From a bacterium (GTDB lineage Bacteria > Planctomycetota > Planctomycetia > Pirellulales > Pirellulaceae): a stretch of 64,000 bases of DNA. This document shows, piece by piece, positions 18,023 through 26,658 of this stretch. A model generated the notes under the pieces. It saw nothing but the letters and a program-made list of their open reading frames with translations. It was not told where the DNA came from and ran no database searches. The stretch covers positions 1-64,000 of the forward strand of contig WGNR01000005.1 of assembly GCA_016124445.1 (NCBI GenBank). The letters are read 5' to 3'. Every line of letters begins with the position of its first letter. Positions within the stretch are counted from its first letter, which is position 1. The translations under genes were made by a program, and so were the position numbers.

Positions 18023-18580
18023 TTAAAAGAAAGGGCCGGACTCGGGGAACCTCTCTACGATTCGCGGGTACCTGCGTGCGATTACTGTGGCGTCATCAAA
18101 ATCGAACTCTTCACCAGTAGGCCTCTCAGGGTATCGCGGATAGTTGGGCTGAAATAGAGGCCCACCGAGTACTTCGTAAACCTCCATCGCGACATTTTGA
18201 AACCCCTCGCTCAACATGTAGGGGAGGTTCGGACGTGTCATGATTTCGGCAAGATTGTCGGGGCTCTCCAGAACCTTCTCGTAGTCAGTTTTCCCAAGGC
18301 CGATCAGGTTACTACGAAAGTCGCTGAAGCTGTCATCACAGCAGCCTCCAAAGAGCCAATAAACGGCTCCCCACAAATCCCAACGATAGGCAGCTATCAT
18401 CTTTTGCTGAAATATCGAATCGAACGTAACAAGATCGCCAAATTCAACCTTCGATAGTTCCTCTTTCAAGGCAGCGACATAGTCGTCGAATACCTCGTCC
18501 TCATTGGGTGCGTCGGGAAGTTCCGCAATGGCGGCTTTTCGTGAATCATCCAAAATTTGCCAAAACGTTTTGTCGTTCAT
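18023..18580 (-). CDS. DUF4240-domain protein
   Basis: A 185-residue cytoplasmic protein. It matches the DUF4240 pattern known from many bacteria: N-terminal FWQILDDSRKAA, then a helix LVTFDSIFQQKMIAAYRWDLWGA, then LFGGCCDDSFSDFRSNLIG and the GKTDYEKVLESPDNL segment. A Pro/Tyr-rich C-terminus (NYPRYPERPTGEEFDFDD) follows. The family has no established biochemical role; members are often found near contact-dependent or WGR-type systems, but nothing like that is adjacent here. The gene stands alone between a tRNA and a membrane protein gene. Confidence 0.8.
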   Translation of the reverse strand: MNDKTFWQILDDSRKAAIAELPDAPNEDEVFDDYVAALKEELSKVEFGDLVTFDSIFQQKMIAAYRWDLWGAVYWLFGGCCDDSFSDFRSNLIGLGKTDYEKVLESPDNLAEIMTRPNLPYMLSEGFQNVAMEVYEVLGGPLFQPNYPRYPERPTGEEFDFDDATVIARRYPRIVERFPESGPFF

Positions 18581-18734
18581 ATACCTAGGATCCGGTCACG
18601 TTGACTAAAAGGATGTAGCGCAGTGCGAGACTTTAAACTCACCAAAACTTCCACCATGGCTTTTTATCATGAAATGTGCCTTGGAGAAGTATTGAGAATC
18701 CCAGTTAACTCCTCGGTTCATGTGCAATGATTGG

Positions 18735-19199
18735 TTAGCCTCCCACCGCTGATTCGGCGAGCCAATGGATTATTGCCAGAAGGATACTTCCAAGCACGGC
18801 AGTCACGAGCCCACATCCTATGCACGTTATCCAGAGGTCATCCCAAATGGATCCGTAGACTAAAGTCCAACTACCGGCGTATCCCCCCCACAACGCAACA
18901 TTTTCCATTTGATATAGCAAGTGGCCGAGAAGCCCAAAATGGTGCCGGTTGTGGATGACTAGCGCTAAACATGCCGCGATGAGAATCACTACGGACGCCA
19001 ACGCGTCGTAGTGTAGTCCCCCGTTATCGATGTATGGCCTAATTAGGCAGCTCATAATTCCAACCAACATACTTCCGATGACAATGCTCATCGGAAGTAA
19101 CAAGACGCTTGTGCGCGATGGCATCTCTTCAGCCGCAGACTTCGTTCCCGGCTTGGTTGTTTCCGGAACCGCAGGCGACTGGTACGGGTTAACGTCCAT
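18735..19199 (-). CDS. Small membrane protein with NPYQSP N-terminus
   Basis: A 154-residue protein that starts MDVNPYQSPAVPE. This NPYQSP-type start is a recurrent mark of planctomycete membrane proteins and supports the taxonomic guess. A charged linker of about 25 residues is followed by four likely transmembrane segments (VLLLPMSIVIGSMLVGIMS, ALASVVILIAACLALVI, a weaker one near VALWGGYAGSWTLVYG, and GLVTAVLGSILLAIIHWL). No catalytic motif is visible. No Shine-Dalgarno is evident before the ATG. Function unknown. Confidence 0.75.
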   Translation of the reverse strand: MDVNPYQSPAVPETTKPGTKSAAEEMPSRTSVLLLPMSIVIGSMLVGIMSCLIRPYIDNGGLHYDALASVVILIAACLALVIHNRHHFGLLGHLLYQMENVALWGGYAGSWTLVYGSIWDDLWITCIGCGLVTAVLGSILLAIIHWLAESAVGG

Positions 19200-19334
19200 G
19201 GCAAACTAACTTTTTTATGGAGTGACCATCAAATCACCTATAGGATGAAGGTTGTCAGCCTAACAAGCAACAACGGAATCGCGAGTGGTTCAAGCTCAGC
19301 CTGACTGCTCGGTAGAAGACGAGGGGGGATTGCG

Positions 19335-20747
19335 ATGCCACGTTTCTCATTGGTCCTAATCATTTGCCTACAATTCACGTGCGAGATGTTGATCGCACAG
19401 GATTCGATTGCCGCACCAACCGATGGTGATGCGTTCGGCGGCAACGCCTCTGACGGGGCGGTAGAAGTTTTTAACTTGGAGGAATCCTCAGGACCGAAGC
19501 TAGTTAACTGGACGGCGAAGATCGGATATTCGACCGGCCCGATGACTTACTACAAAAACTTCCTGCTGTTTGGCGGAAACATGGAAGGCAATGACCGTAG
19601 CGGTCTAAGTGGGACGGCGATGCTTTGCGTGGATGCTCGCACCGGATTACTGGTCGACAGTCAATTTCATTCGCGATTGCCACATCGCGCGAATGACATG
19701 CCCGGCCAAGCGATCAAGTCCCGGCTTTCCATCGATGGAGACAGAGGATTCTATGTAAGCAACCGAGGCGAATTGGTTGCCTTGGAACTTTCCCAACTCA
19801 ATCATGGCCGCGGAATGTCAACACCTTGGGCATTTGACATGGTGTCCGAACTTGGGGTTTTCAAGCGAGACGCTCCCGACATCGGCAATCCAACTTGTTC
19901 GCCACTGATCTACGGAGACAATGTCTATTGCCTAACAGGCCATGGAACCACATTTGGTTATAGAAATCGCTTTCCTGCCCGTTTCCCGCCAAACGCACCT
20001 TCCTTTATCGCTGTGGACAAGAATTCTGGTCAATTGATTTGGAAAACCGAGGTGCCGCACGAAGGACTCCTTCTCGGGCAATGGGGATCGCCGGTTCTCG
20101 TAAGTGTAGAAGGTTCCAACCAGATCGTGTTCCCCGGAGGTGATGGAGTCCTCTATGGGGTCGATCCCAAGAACGGAAAAATCGCTTGGTCCTTACCATG
20201 CAATCCGCCAGGCCGAACCAACTGGACTCCCTATCGACGAGGAACCAAGTGTTTCTTCGACGCCAAACCAACGGTTCATGACGAAATGCTCTTCGTATCA
20301 CTGTGCCAAGATGTGGAAACACAGATCGTCGGCCAGATCCTCGCCATCGACTTGAAACCTATCGCAAAAGGAAAGATGCCCAAAGTCATCTGGACGTATG
20401 AGAATGAACAATTCGGGCAAACCTCTGGCGAACTCTCCTATCATGACGGACGCCTCTACGGCGTTTCTCGATCAGGAAAGCTGATCGTACTGGATGCGAA
20501 AAATGGCAAAGAACTGTCGCTCCAATCGATCGGAGGCCAGGCATCGTTACTGGGAAGCTTGCAAATTGCGAACGGCCAGATTTTCGTTTGCAGCGACGAC
20601 GAACTGATACGTTATTCGCTGGCAGATACCCCCAAATGCTGCGCGAGATACCATTTCCGCAGAACGGTGGAGAACAGCCCGTTGATCGTTGGCAAGGAAG
20701 TCTTCGTAACAACCCGGGGGTTGTTGTGGTCGATCAATCTAGAATAA
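19335..20747 (+). CDS. Secreted PQQ-like beta-propeller protein
   Basis: A 470-residue protein starting at ATG 19335 directly behind GAGGGGGG. It has a signal peptide (FSLVLIICLQFTCEMLIAQ). The body carries PQQ-type repeat blades of the A-x-D-x-x-x-G-x-x-x-W kind: AVDKNSGQLIWKTEVPHEGL, GVDPKNGKIAWSLPC, AIDLKPIAKGKMPKVIWTYE and VLDAKNGKELSLQSI. I see no dehydrogenase cofactor residues, so a binding or scaffolding role in the periplasm is more likely than enzyme activity. Planctomycetes encode many such proteins. It stands alone. Confidence 0.8.
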   Translation: MPRFSLVLIICLQFTCEMLIAQDSIAAPTDGDAFGGNASDGAVEVFNLEESSGPKLVNWTAKIGYSTGPMTYYKNFLLFGGNMEGNDRSGLSGTAMLCVDARTGLLVDSQFHSRLPHRANDMPGQAIKSRLSIDGDRGFYVSNRGELVALELSQLNHGRGMSTPWAFDMVSELGVFKRDAPDIGNPTCSPLIYGDNVYCLTGHGTTFGYRNRFPARFPPNAPSFIAVDKNSGQLIWKTEVPHEGLLLGQWGSPVLVSVEGSNQIVFPGGDGVLYGVDPKNGKIAWSLPCNPPGRTNWTPYRRGTKCFFDAKPTVHDEMLFVSLCQDVETQIVGQILAIDLKPIAKGKMPKVIWTYENEQFGQTSGELSYHDGRLYGVSRSGKLIVLDAKNGKELSLQSIGGQASLLGSLQIANGQIFVCSDDELIRYSLADTPKCCARYHFRRTVENSPLIVGKEVFVTTRGLLWSINLE

Positions 20748-21011
20748 GGCAGAAGAAATCGGGGCGCCGCCTAAAGGCCCGAAAGCAAAATGAGCCCCTC
20801 GGCAGTATGAAGTGGCAAGTCGGCATACAAGACATTTTCTTCCGGGCTCTGGCTGGATGCAACTAACTTAGACCGATTCGTCCCGAGGATATCGTCTGTA
20901 GGATTGAGCGTACATCGCATTCACGCTGCCGAGGGCGGTAGTGGCACACCTTGGGAGGCTTGGGCAGGAAGTTTGATCGGCAGTGCCATCCGCCCGATTC
21001 ACCCTGTCCAC

Positions 21012-21614
21012 TCACGCAAACTGGCCCCAGGTTGCCATTAACACCTCACTCGACTTCAAAAGAGCCGCAGTCGATATTCCATCTCGTGCCTCGATAGCAA
21101 TTCCTTTGATGAACGTATCGAACAGGACGACCACAGACTCTCGGTTTGTCTTTTTTGGGAGTTCGCCAATCTTCACCGCTCGCGTGATACAGTCCGCGAT
21201 AGCTTTGCGGGTTTCAGCTCGCGCGCTCTCTACCACCTCTAAAATCTCCTGATTCTTTTCAGACAGATTCATTCCGGCAACGACCGCCATGCATCCCTTT
21301 GGATGAGTCGTACCTGTTTGCACTTCGATGGCACGGCGGAGTGTCTGCTTGATCGCATCTCGGGGTGACTGGTCCGGGTCTTTCAAGGGGGCAACGATAT
21401 CGCCACATGTTGCCATATATAAGGACATTGCTTCTTTGAATAGCTTTAGCTTTGACCCGAACGCAGCGTAAAAGCTGGCCGCGGAGATCCCCCCTAATTC
21501 TTTCTGGAGCTCCGCTACCGAAATGGCTTCGTAGCCGTATTCCCAAAAGAGATGCATCGCCGTACGGACCGCCTCGTCGCGATCGAATTCCCGTGGTCTA
21601 CCGGTTCTAGTCAT
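21012..21614 (-). CDS. TetR/AcrR-family repressor
   Basis: A 200-residue regulator starting at ATG 21614 behind AAGGAG. The N-terminal DNA-binding domain is classic (GRPREFDRDEAVRTAMHLF, then YEAISVAELQKELGGISAAS, FYAAFGSKLKLFKEAM). The C-terminal ligand and dimer domain is of the type with a conserved HPKGCMAV segment. It is transcribed away from the operon at 21807-22995. A 24-bp palindrome lies between them (21696-21719), so it most likely represses that operon and itself. The AhpD-like product downstream suggests an oxidant, thiol or small organic inducer; that is inference. Confidence 0.9.
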   Translation of the reverse strand: MTRTGRPREFDRDEAVRTAMHLFWEYGYEAISVAELQKELGGISAASFYAAFGSKLKLFKEAMSLYMATCGDIVAPLKDPDQSPRDAIKQTLRRAIEVQTGTTHPKGCMAVVAGMNLSEKNQEILEVVESARAETRKAIADCITRAVKIGELPKKTNRESVVVLFDTFIKGIAIEARDGISTAALLKSSEVLMATWGQFA

Positions 21615-21695
21615 GATCCATTACTCCTTCCTGAATTATAGATCACTCACTCCAGAATTGCCATTGACGACACCTGGGCAAATGCCAATAATCCA

Positions 21696-21719
21696 CTTAT
21701 GGAGCACCTGCTCCACAAG
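21696..21719. promoter_or_regulatory. Palindromic operator, probably for the TetR repressor
   Basis: The sequence has arms CTT-A-TGGAGCA and TGCTCCA-C-AAG around a 2-bp centre: 10 of 11 arm positions pair. It lies in the 190-base divergent intergenic region between the TetR gene and the AhpD-like gene. Length and symmetry fit a TetR dimer site. Confidence 0.75.
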
Positions 21720-21806
21720 TTGTAGTACAAAAATCCATTTTGGGGCGACGAACGTCTACGGCGTTTCATCGGTAAATCATTTGGTTTTATGAAAAGCGAG
21801 GTACTC

Positions 21807-22175
21807 ATGGAAAAGTCGAAATGGTTGAAAATCTCAGGAGAAATGCCATCCATCGCCGGGCAATTCAACGAAGGGCTGCCTGAATTTGGCAAGGCATTCG
21901 TCGGAATTCAAAAGGCGGTTTGCAAGGATGGAGCACTGTCGTACAAGACCAAGGAATTGATTGCGGCCGCGTTGGCAATTGCAGCCCGCTGCGAAGGGTG
22001 CATCGCCTACCACTTGAAGGCATGCCTTGAACAAGGTTGCACGCGGGAAGAGATTCTGGAAGTGGCTTCGGTCGCCGTGATGATGGGAGGCGGTCCTTCT
22101 CACTACTACGGAGCCCGGGCAGTCGAAGCATTTGATGACTTTGTGGCCCAAGCAGCAAGTATGGCGTCGGTATGA
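21807..22175 (+). CDS. Carboxymuconolactone decarboxylase/AhpD-family protein
   Basis: A 122-residue AhpD-like protein. I prefer ATG 21807 because GAGG sits six bases upstream; ATG 21789 is in frame but lacks such a site. The family core is clear: LSYKTKELIAAALAIAARCE followed by CEGCIAYHLKACLEQG, the redox CxxC with the downstream His typical of peroxidase-type members, then TREEILEVASVAVMMGGGPS. It probably reduces peroxides or related substrates by thiol chemistry. It is the first gene of a three-gene operon; its stop overlaps the next start in ATGA. Confidence 0.85.
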   Translation: MEKSKWLKISGEMPSIAGQFNEGLPEFGKAFVGIQKAVCKDGALSYKTKELIAAALAIAARCEGCIAYHLKACLEQGCTREEILEVASVAVMMGGGPSHYYGARAVEAFDDFVAQAASMASV

Positions 22176-22570
22176 ATTGGACCACGCTATGGTGTTGCTT
22201 CGTTATCGCCGTCGCAGCGAGCAGTATTTCGATTACCATTTCTCAGACCGAAATATTCGCTCAATGGCGTGAGTGGACGAAGAATCTCCACCCCAAATTG
22301 GGTTACCTGTTCCAGTGTTTCTATTGCATTAAGCACTGGATCATCTTCCTTGGAATCGCGATCTACCGTCCAATCTTGGTCCGTAGCAACTACCTACTGA
22401 TCGACCTGACAGTTTCCGCTTTTTTTACTGTTACGCTTTCTTGTTGCGTTAGCGGAATTCTGTTCAAGGTGTTTCTTCTCGCACTCGCCAAGAAGGTTCG
22501 AGAACAGGAAGTCACGGCGATGTTTGCCAAGCCACTTAATTCTCCATCGACCGTCTTCGAAAAGGATTAG
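22172..22570 (+). CDS. Small membrane protein, DUF1360-like
   Basis: A 132-residue protein that begins in a 4-base ATGA overlap with the AhpD-like gene, so the two are translationally coupled. It has three likely membrane segments (LWCCFVIAVAASSISITIS, IIFLGIAIYRPILV, ISAFFTVTLSCC-like) and a Cys pair in LFQCFYCIKHWIIF. This layout recalls the DUF1360 family, but I cannot confirm it. Placed between an AhpD-like and a rhodanese gene, a role in membrane thiol chemistry is a reasonable guess, no more. Confidence 0.7.
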   Translation: MNWTTLWCCFVIAVAASSISITISQTEIFAQWREWTKNLHPKLGYLFQCFYCIKHWIIFLGIAIYRPILVRSNYLLIDLTVSAFFTVTLSCCVSGILFKVFLLALAKKVREQEVTAMFAKPLNSPSTVFEKD

Positions 22571-22575
22571 TCGTT

Positions 22576-22995
22576 ATGAACCATTCAATGCACGCCCGAG
22601 ACATGGTAGAAGCGGCGATGAAACGAATCGTGACGATTAGCGTAGAAGAGGCACGCGAAAAACGACTCGAGCCAAACGTCTTGTTAGTCGATATTCGTGA
22701 ATACCATGAATTAGAACGCGATGGCATGATTCCCGATGCCATTAACGTTCCGCGGGGAATTCTGGAGTTCTGCGTTGATTCGACAAGTCCCTACTGTTTA
22801 GATGAGTTTCTATCTGCACGCGTGATTGTTCTCTACTGCCAAGCGGGAGCCCGATCAGCACTAGCCGCGGCAACGCTACAAGATATGGGAATTCGCAACG
22901 TTTGCCACATCGAAGGGGGATTCGCTGCCTGGCAGCATGCTCAAGCCAAGGTTGTTGAGTTAACCGATTGCCTGGTGCTCCGCGTGGAAGATTAG
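22576..22995 (+). CDS. Rhodanese-domain protein
   Basis: A 139-residue single-domain rhodanese. The CH2A-type start VLLVDIREYHELERDGMIPD is followed by the catalytic loop VLYCQAGARSALAAATL with the active Cys, and the C-terminal GFAAWQHA signature. It should carry a persulfide on that Cys and act in sulfur transfer or detoxification in the cytoplasm. It is the third gene of the TetR-controlled operon, five bases after the previous stop. No Shine-Dalgarno is clear; Met at codon 15 is an alternative start. Confidence 0.85.
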   Translation: MNHSMHARDMVEAAMKRIVTISVEEAREKRLEPNVLLVDIREYHELERDGMIPDAINVPRGILEFCVDSTSPYCLDEFLSARVIVLYCQAGARSALAAATLQDMGIRNVCHIEGGFAAWQHAQAKVVELTDCLVLRVED

Positions 22996-23082
22996 ACCGC
23001 CGATGCATATGCGAAATTGATCGCCCTTCAACAGATGAGAAGTTTCTCGAAGGCGAACGTCATTTCGCTACATTAAGAAGGT

Positions 23083-23190
23083 GAGTAGAGAGGGAGAAAG
23101 GTGAGCGGCGTGATTTGGAAGCGTCCACGGCGTTTGAACCGCGATGATCTGCTCCTTCGACTGCTCTACTTTCTCCCCTCTACTCTCTAC
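23083..23190. repeat. Imperfect inverted repeat beside tRNA-Pro
   Basis: GAGTAGAGAGGGAGAAAG at 23083-23100 is matched in reverse complement by CTTTCTCCCCTCTACTC at 23169-23185, with one base of length difference. The arms enclose about 68 bases with no gene. It could be a small non-autonomous repeat element; no terminator T tract follows. Confidence 0.55.
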
Positions 23191-23206
23191 TGAGGCTTCG
23201 CCTCAG

Positions 23207-23281
23207 TCGGGGTAACAGGATTCGAACCTGCGACCTTTTGACCCCCAGTCAAACGCGCTAACCAGGCTGCGCTATACCCCG
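23207..23281 (-). tRNA. tRNA-Pro(GGG)
   Basis: A 75-base cloverleaf on the minus strand. Acceptor CGGGGTA pairs with TACCCCG, the anticodon loop is CTGGGGG (anticodon GGG), the T loop is TTCGAAT, and the discriminator is A. CCA is not encoded. Identity is clear. Confidence 0.95.
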
Positions 23282-23525
23282 AGATTTTGATTCTTTCCCT
23301 GGCTCGCTTCGCCTTCGATTCCTCTTTGGCTTGGCTCGCCTGATGACCTTTCGGACACCATCGACAGATTCCGGTTCGCTTTAGGGGCGGCCCGGGTGGT
23401 TGGGGAAAACTAACAATATGCCAACTCTGCCTTCCTGAAACAAGGCCTGATCTGGGTGAGTTGGCAGCTGGCATCTGTATAAATGGTGGTCTGGCCTGAT
23501 CTTGCGGCTGCGGACCTTGTTTCGC

Positions 23526-24269
23526 TCAGGAAGCGGTGATTTTCCAGGTTTTAGGGTCCAATCTGGGGACCACCTCGAATTTGTTGAGCGTGGCGGCGAT
23601 TTCGATGTCGGTTTCCAGGCCTATTCTGAGCACGTTGCGACCGCCTCGGCTTTGTTTCAGACGCTCGGTCAACGTCGTTCTGGTCAGTCCGATCTTGGCA
23701 TCTTGCCAGGCGTCTGCGGCGATCTGGGCCTGGTCGTTGAGGCCAACCGAGTTGTCTTTTTCGAGGGTCAATTGATCGACGATCGCGCCGGCCAGCAAGA
23801 CATCTTCCCGGGTGATCTCGCCGTCAGTGCCGGCACACACGACCGAGATGTGCGTGTGATCGGCCAGGTCGTTGCAGAGAGACGTCAGGTTGACGAATGC
23901 GGCGATGAAGATCTCGCTCGCCTGGCGACAGGCCTGCATCGCTCGGGTGCCGTTGGTGGTCGTGAAGAGGATTTGCCGCCCACCAACCACTTCGGGCGTG
24001 TATTCGGCGGGCGAATTGCCCAGGTCGAAGCCCTCGATCCGCTCCCCTCCCCGTTCGCCGCCCAGGAGCGCCGATTTATTCTTGCTGGCCTCCTCTTTTG
24101 CTTCTTCAATTGTCAATAAAGGTGTGACAAAATCGGCACCGTGGGCAATGGCATGCACGATGGTCGTGGTGGCGCGCAAAACGTCGATCACAGCGGCCGT
24201 TGTCCCGCTGATGTCGGCATTGCCCATCAGTTCAGGCAGCAAAAACACATCGATTTGCTTTGTCTTCAA
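23526..24269 (-). CDS. comB: 2-phosphosulfolactate phosphatase family protein
   Basis: A 247-residue protein of the ComB family, which hydrolyses 2-phosphosulfolactate to sulfolactate with Mg2+. Family marks in order: AAVIDVLRATTTIVHAIAHG, LLGGERGGERIEGFDLGNSP, ILFTTTNGTRAM, VVCAGTDGEITREDVLLAG and a C-terminal KTWKI stretch. Length is normal. In archaea the product feeds coenzyme M; in bacteria without that cofactor the role is less clear, possibly sulfonate metabolism. It stands alone, divergent from the TM2 gene. Confidence 0.85.
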   Translation of the reverse strand: MKTKQIDVFLLPELMGNADISGTTAAVIDVLRATTTIVHAIAHGADFVTPLLTIEEAKEEASKNKSALLGGERGGERIEGFDLGNSPAEYTPEVVGGRQILFTTTNGTRAMQACRQASEIFIAAFVNLTSLCNDLADHTHISVVCAGTDGEITREDVLLAGAIVDQLTLEKDNSVGLNDQAQIAADAWQDAKIGLTRTTLTERLKQSRGGRNVLRIGLETDIEIAATLNKFEVVPRLDPKTWKITAS

Positions 24270-24374
24270 GATTTGCTCCAGCTAACTCCAAAGCTTCTTG
24301 CCAAGCCAGCGAATCTACTAGATGTACAACGAAACGAACAACCTGATTTTCGGCGAAAGGATCCGACATACGGC

Positions 24375-24782
24375 ATGAACGCGACCAATAACACCCACTC
24401 GATCGTCGTCGGTTACGTTGCCTGGGCTTTCGGCGTGTTTGGCGCCCACCGCTTCTATTATGGCAAACCACTTACGGGTCTGCTTTGGATGTTTACCCTG
24501 GGACTGCTGTTTATCGGCTGGATTGTCGACCTGTTTCTCATCCCGTCGATGGATGCCGAATGCAATGCGCGTTTCAAATCAGGCCCGATCGATTACACCA
24601 TTGCCTGGCTGCTGACGGTGTTCCTTGGGTATCTAGGCATTCACCGATTCTACATGGGCAAATGGGTCACCGGCCTGATTTGGCTGGTGACTGCCGGCCT
24701 GATGGGCTTTGGCTGGATCTACGACTGCCTGACATACTGTTGGCAGGTCGACGAAGTGAACCGTGAACTGACGGCTCACTGA
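24375..24782 (+). CDS. Membrane protein with two TM2 domains
   Basis: I start at ATG 24375, with AAAGGAT upstream; the longer open frame is non-coding. The 135-residue product holds two tandem copies of the TM2 unit: YVAWAFGVFGAHRFYYGKPL with a following membrane helix, then AWLLTVFLGYLGIHRFYMGK with GLIWLVTAGLMGFGWIYDCL. Each copy has the G-x-H-R-F-Y turn between two membrane helices. Most bacterial TM2 proteins carry one copy. Function of the family is unknown. It ends 17 bases from the convergent cupin gene. Confidence 0.85.
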   Translation: MNATNNTHSIVVGYVAWAFGVFGAHRFYYGKPLTGLLWMFTLGLLFIGWIVDLFLIPSMDAECNARFKSGPIDYTIAWLLTVFLGYLGIHRFYMGKWVTGLIWLVTAGLMGFGWIYDCLTYCWQVDEVNRELTAH

Positions 24783-24799
24783 TTTTGGGTTCCCCGACC

Positions 24800-25735
24800 C
24801 TACCGGGCGACCTCTTGGATCTCGGCCGGTTTGCTCGGGTCGAGCTTGAAGGTGACCGGGTAGTGATACCCTTCCGCCTTCTTGGGGAACAGTTTCTGCC
24901 AGGCCCGCACGACCGAGTACGACAACACCTTCATGGTGTAGTCGATGCCCTCGGTGTTTTGCGAAAGATCCTGACAGCCGAACGTGTGCCGCATGAACCG
25001 ATTGGCGCGGAACAGTTTGATCCGCCGACGAGCTTTCGGCGTAAGATGCTCGGTCGTGAGCGAAACGTTGAGCCCTTCCAGATTGCTGACCCGATGGGGC
25101 GTGTTTTGCGGCCAGGTCACCATCTGACCTGGCTGCAGGTCGACGACCATGGCTTCATCATCAAATTCAGCTCGATAGTCGAGCTCTTCATTGCAGGCAC
25201 CACAGATGACATCCTCGACCTTCTGCTGCGGCACGAACTTATCGTTGCGCGGTGGATAAGCCCACACACGCTTCACCCCGCGCATGTGCCATAGCATGTT
25301 GCAGGGAATATCAAGGTGGTAATAAACGAGCGCGCGAGGGCTGCTGATCAGCAGGTTGGCGGAACGCTCCATGGCATGGAAGCCAGGGGCCTTCTCCTGG
25401 ATTTCATCGTACAGGTCGTTGATCAGCTTGCGGAAGTCAGCGTGATGCTGAGCCATGTTGCGGACGTTGAGCCATAGGCGGCCTGCCTTGGTGGCCTCCC
25501 ACAACTGCTCTCCGTTGAGCTTCGAGGCGTCCCCTTCGCGCCATTGGTTCGAGGACTCGTCGGTCCCCATCGTGTGCACATTCAAGTAGTCACGCGGATG
25601 GGTGTCCAGCACGCGGATCAAATGTTCGTCGTCGAACATTCCCGATTCGAGCAGGTGATGCTGGGCGGTCAGCGGCTGCTCTTCCAGTTGCTGATTAGTG
25701 AAAGTGCAATCGATCAGATTGGTGGCAACAGTCAT
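24800..25735 (-). CDS. JmjC/cupin-8-like protein
   Basis: A 311-residue protein with a cupin-like fold. The probable Fe(II)/2-oxoglutarate site is YYHLDIPCNMLWHMRG (His-x-Asp), with the second His in WPQNTPHRVSNLEG after GQMVTWPQNTPH. This is the pattern of JmjC-type hydroxylases and related transcription-factor-like cupins. A Cys-containing stretch (VEDVICGACNEELDY) sits between them. Substrate unknown: bacterial homologs include sphingomyelin-like and aspartyl/asparaginyl hydroxylases. No signal peptide. The upstream 314 bases separate it from the divergent superoxide dismutase gene. Confidence 0.7.
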   Translation of the reverse strand: MTVATNLIDCTFTNQQLEEQPLTAQHHLLESGMFDDEHLIRVLDTHPRDYLNVHTMGTDESSNQWREGDASKLNGEQLWEATKAGRLWLNVRNMAQHHADFRKLINDLYDEIQEKAPGFHAMERSANLLISSPRALVYYHLDIPCNMLWHMRGVKRVWAYPPRNDKFVPQQKVEDVICGACNEELDYRAEFDDEAMVVDLQPGQMVTWPQNTPHRVSNLEGLNVSLTTEHLTPKARRRIKLFRANRFMRHTFGCQDLSQNTEGIDYTMKVLSYSVVRAWQKLFPKKAEGYHYPVTFKLDPSKPAEIQEVAR

Positions 25736-26049
25736 TCGAGGGGCCTCTGTCCAGGTATTCTCGGGGAATAACGATACGAAAGTTTAGTTGCCAAGTCCTC
25801 CCTAAGCTCCCAGCCTGTTGCCGCTTTGTAGAAACCGGTTCCACTTAGATTTCACCCGATTGATTTATTCCCGCCAGTCGTTACCAATGGAATAACTGTT
25901 CTCAACGGCTGATTGCCTCGGCCTGGGGGATGCGTTATTCTGTCGGCAAGTCAGGCCACTTTCCGGGGGCGGCTTTCCGGATCGAGAATTGTCTGACGAT
26001 CGCCTTGGCCCGTTACGACACCCATTGAAGATAAGAAGAGGATCTCGAC
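25736..26049. other. Divergent promoter region of the JmjC-like gene and sod
   Basis: About 314 bases between two divergently transcribed genes. AAGAAGAGGA at about 26031-26045 provides the ribosome binding site of the dismutase gene. I found no clear palindrome or RNA gene. Confidence 0.5.
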
Positions 26050-26658
26050 ATGGCTTACACACTTCCCGCGTTGCCGTACGCTTACGACGCTCTGGAACCA
26101 AACATCGATGCACGGACGATGGAAATCCATCACACCAAGCATCATCAGGCCTACATCAACAAGGTCAACGCAGCCATCGAAGGAACCGACCTGGAAAGCA
26201 AATCGGTCGAAGACCTGGTGGCCGGTATCAATTCGGTTCCTGAAAACATCCGCGGTGCCGTTCGCAACAACGGCGGCGGCCACGCCAATCACTCGCTGTT
26301 CTGGACGATCATGAAGCCAGGCGGCGGCGGTACTCCTTCGGGCGAACTGGCAGCGGCCATCGATGCCGAACTGGGCGGTTTCGACCAATTCAAGGAAGCG
26401 TTCAGCAACGCGGCCGCCACTCGCTTTGGTTCCGGTTGGGCCTGGCTGAGCGTCTCAGGCGGCAAGCTGGAAGTTTCCAGCACCCCGAACCAGGACTCGC
26501 CCCTGATGGAAGGCAAGACTCCGATCCTGGGTCTGGACGTCTGGGAACACGCTTACTACCTCCACTATCAGAACCGACGTCCTGATTACATTTCGGCGTT
26601 CTTCAATGTGATCAACTGGGACGAAGTCGCGTCGCGTTTTGCCGCTGCCAAGGGTTAA
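26050..26658 (+). CDS. sodA: Superoxide dismutase, Mn/Fe family
   Basis: A 202-residue dismutase that converts superoxide to peroxide and oxygen. Metal ligands are readable as His27 (EIHHTKHHQ), His81 ([10 protein letters not shown]), Asp163 and His167 ([12 protein letters not shown]). The [10 protein letters not shown] form rather than a QVWNHTFYW form points to the manganese or cambialistic branch. No signal peptide, so it is cytoplasmic. It has a good ribosome binding site and its own terminator about 75 bases after the stop, so it is monocistronic. Codon use looks highly biased, fitting strong expression. Confidence 0.95.
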   Translation: MAYTLPALPYAYDALEPNIDARTMEIHHTKHHQAYINKVNAAIEGTDLESKSVEDLVAGINSVPENIRGAVRNNGGGHANHSLFWTIMKPGGGGTPSGELAAAIDAELGGFDQFKEAFSNAAATRFGSGWAWLSVSGGKLEVSSTPNQDSPLMEGKTPILGLDVWEHAYYLHYQNRRPDYISAFFNVINWDEVASRFAAAKG

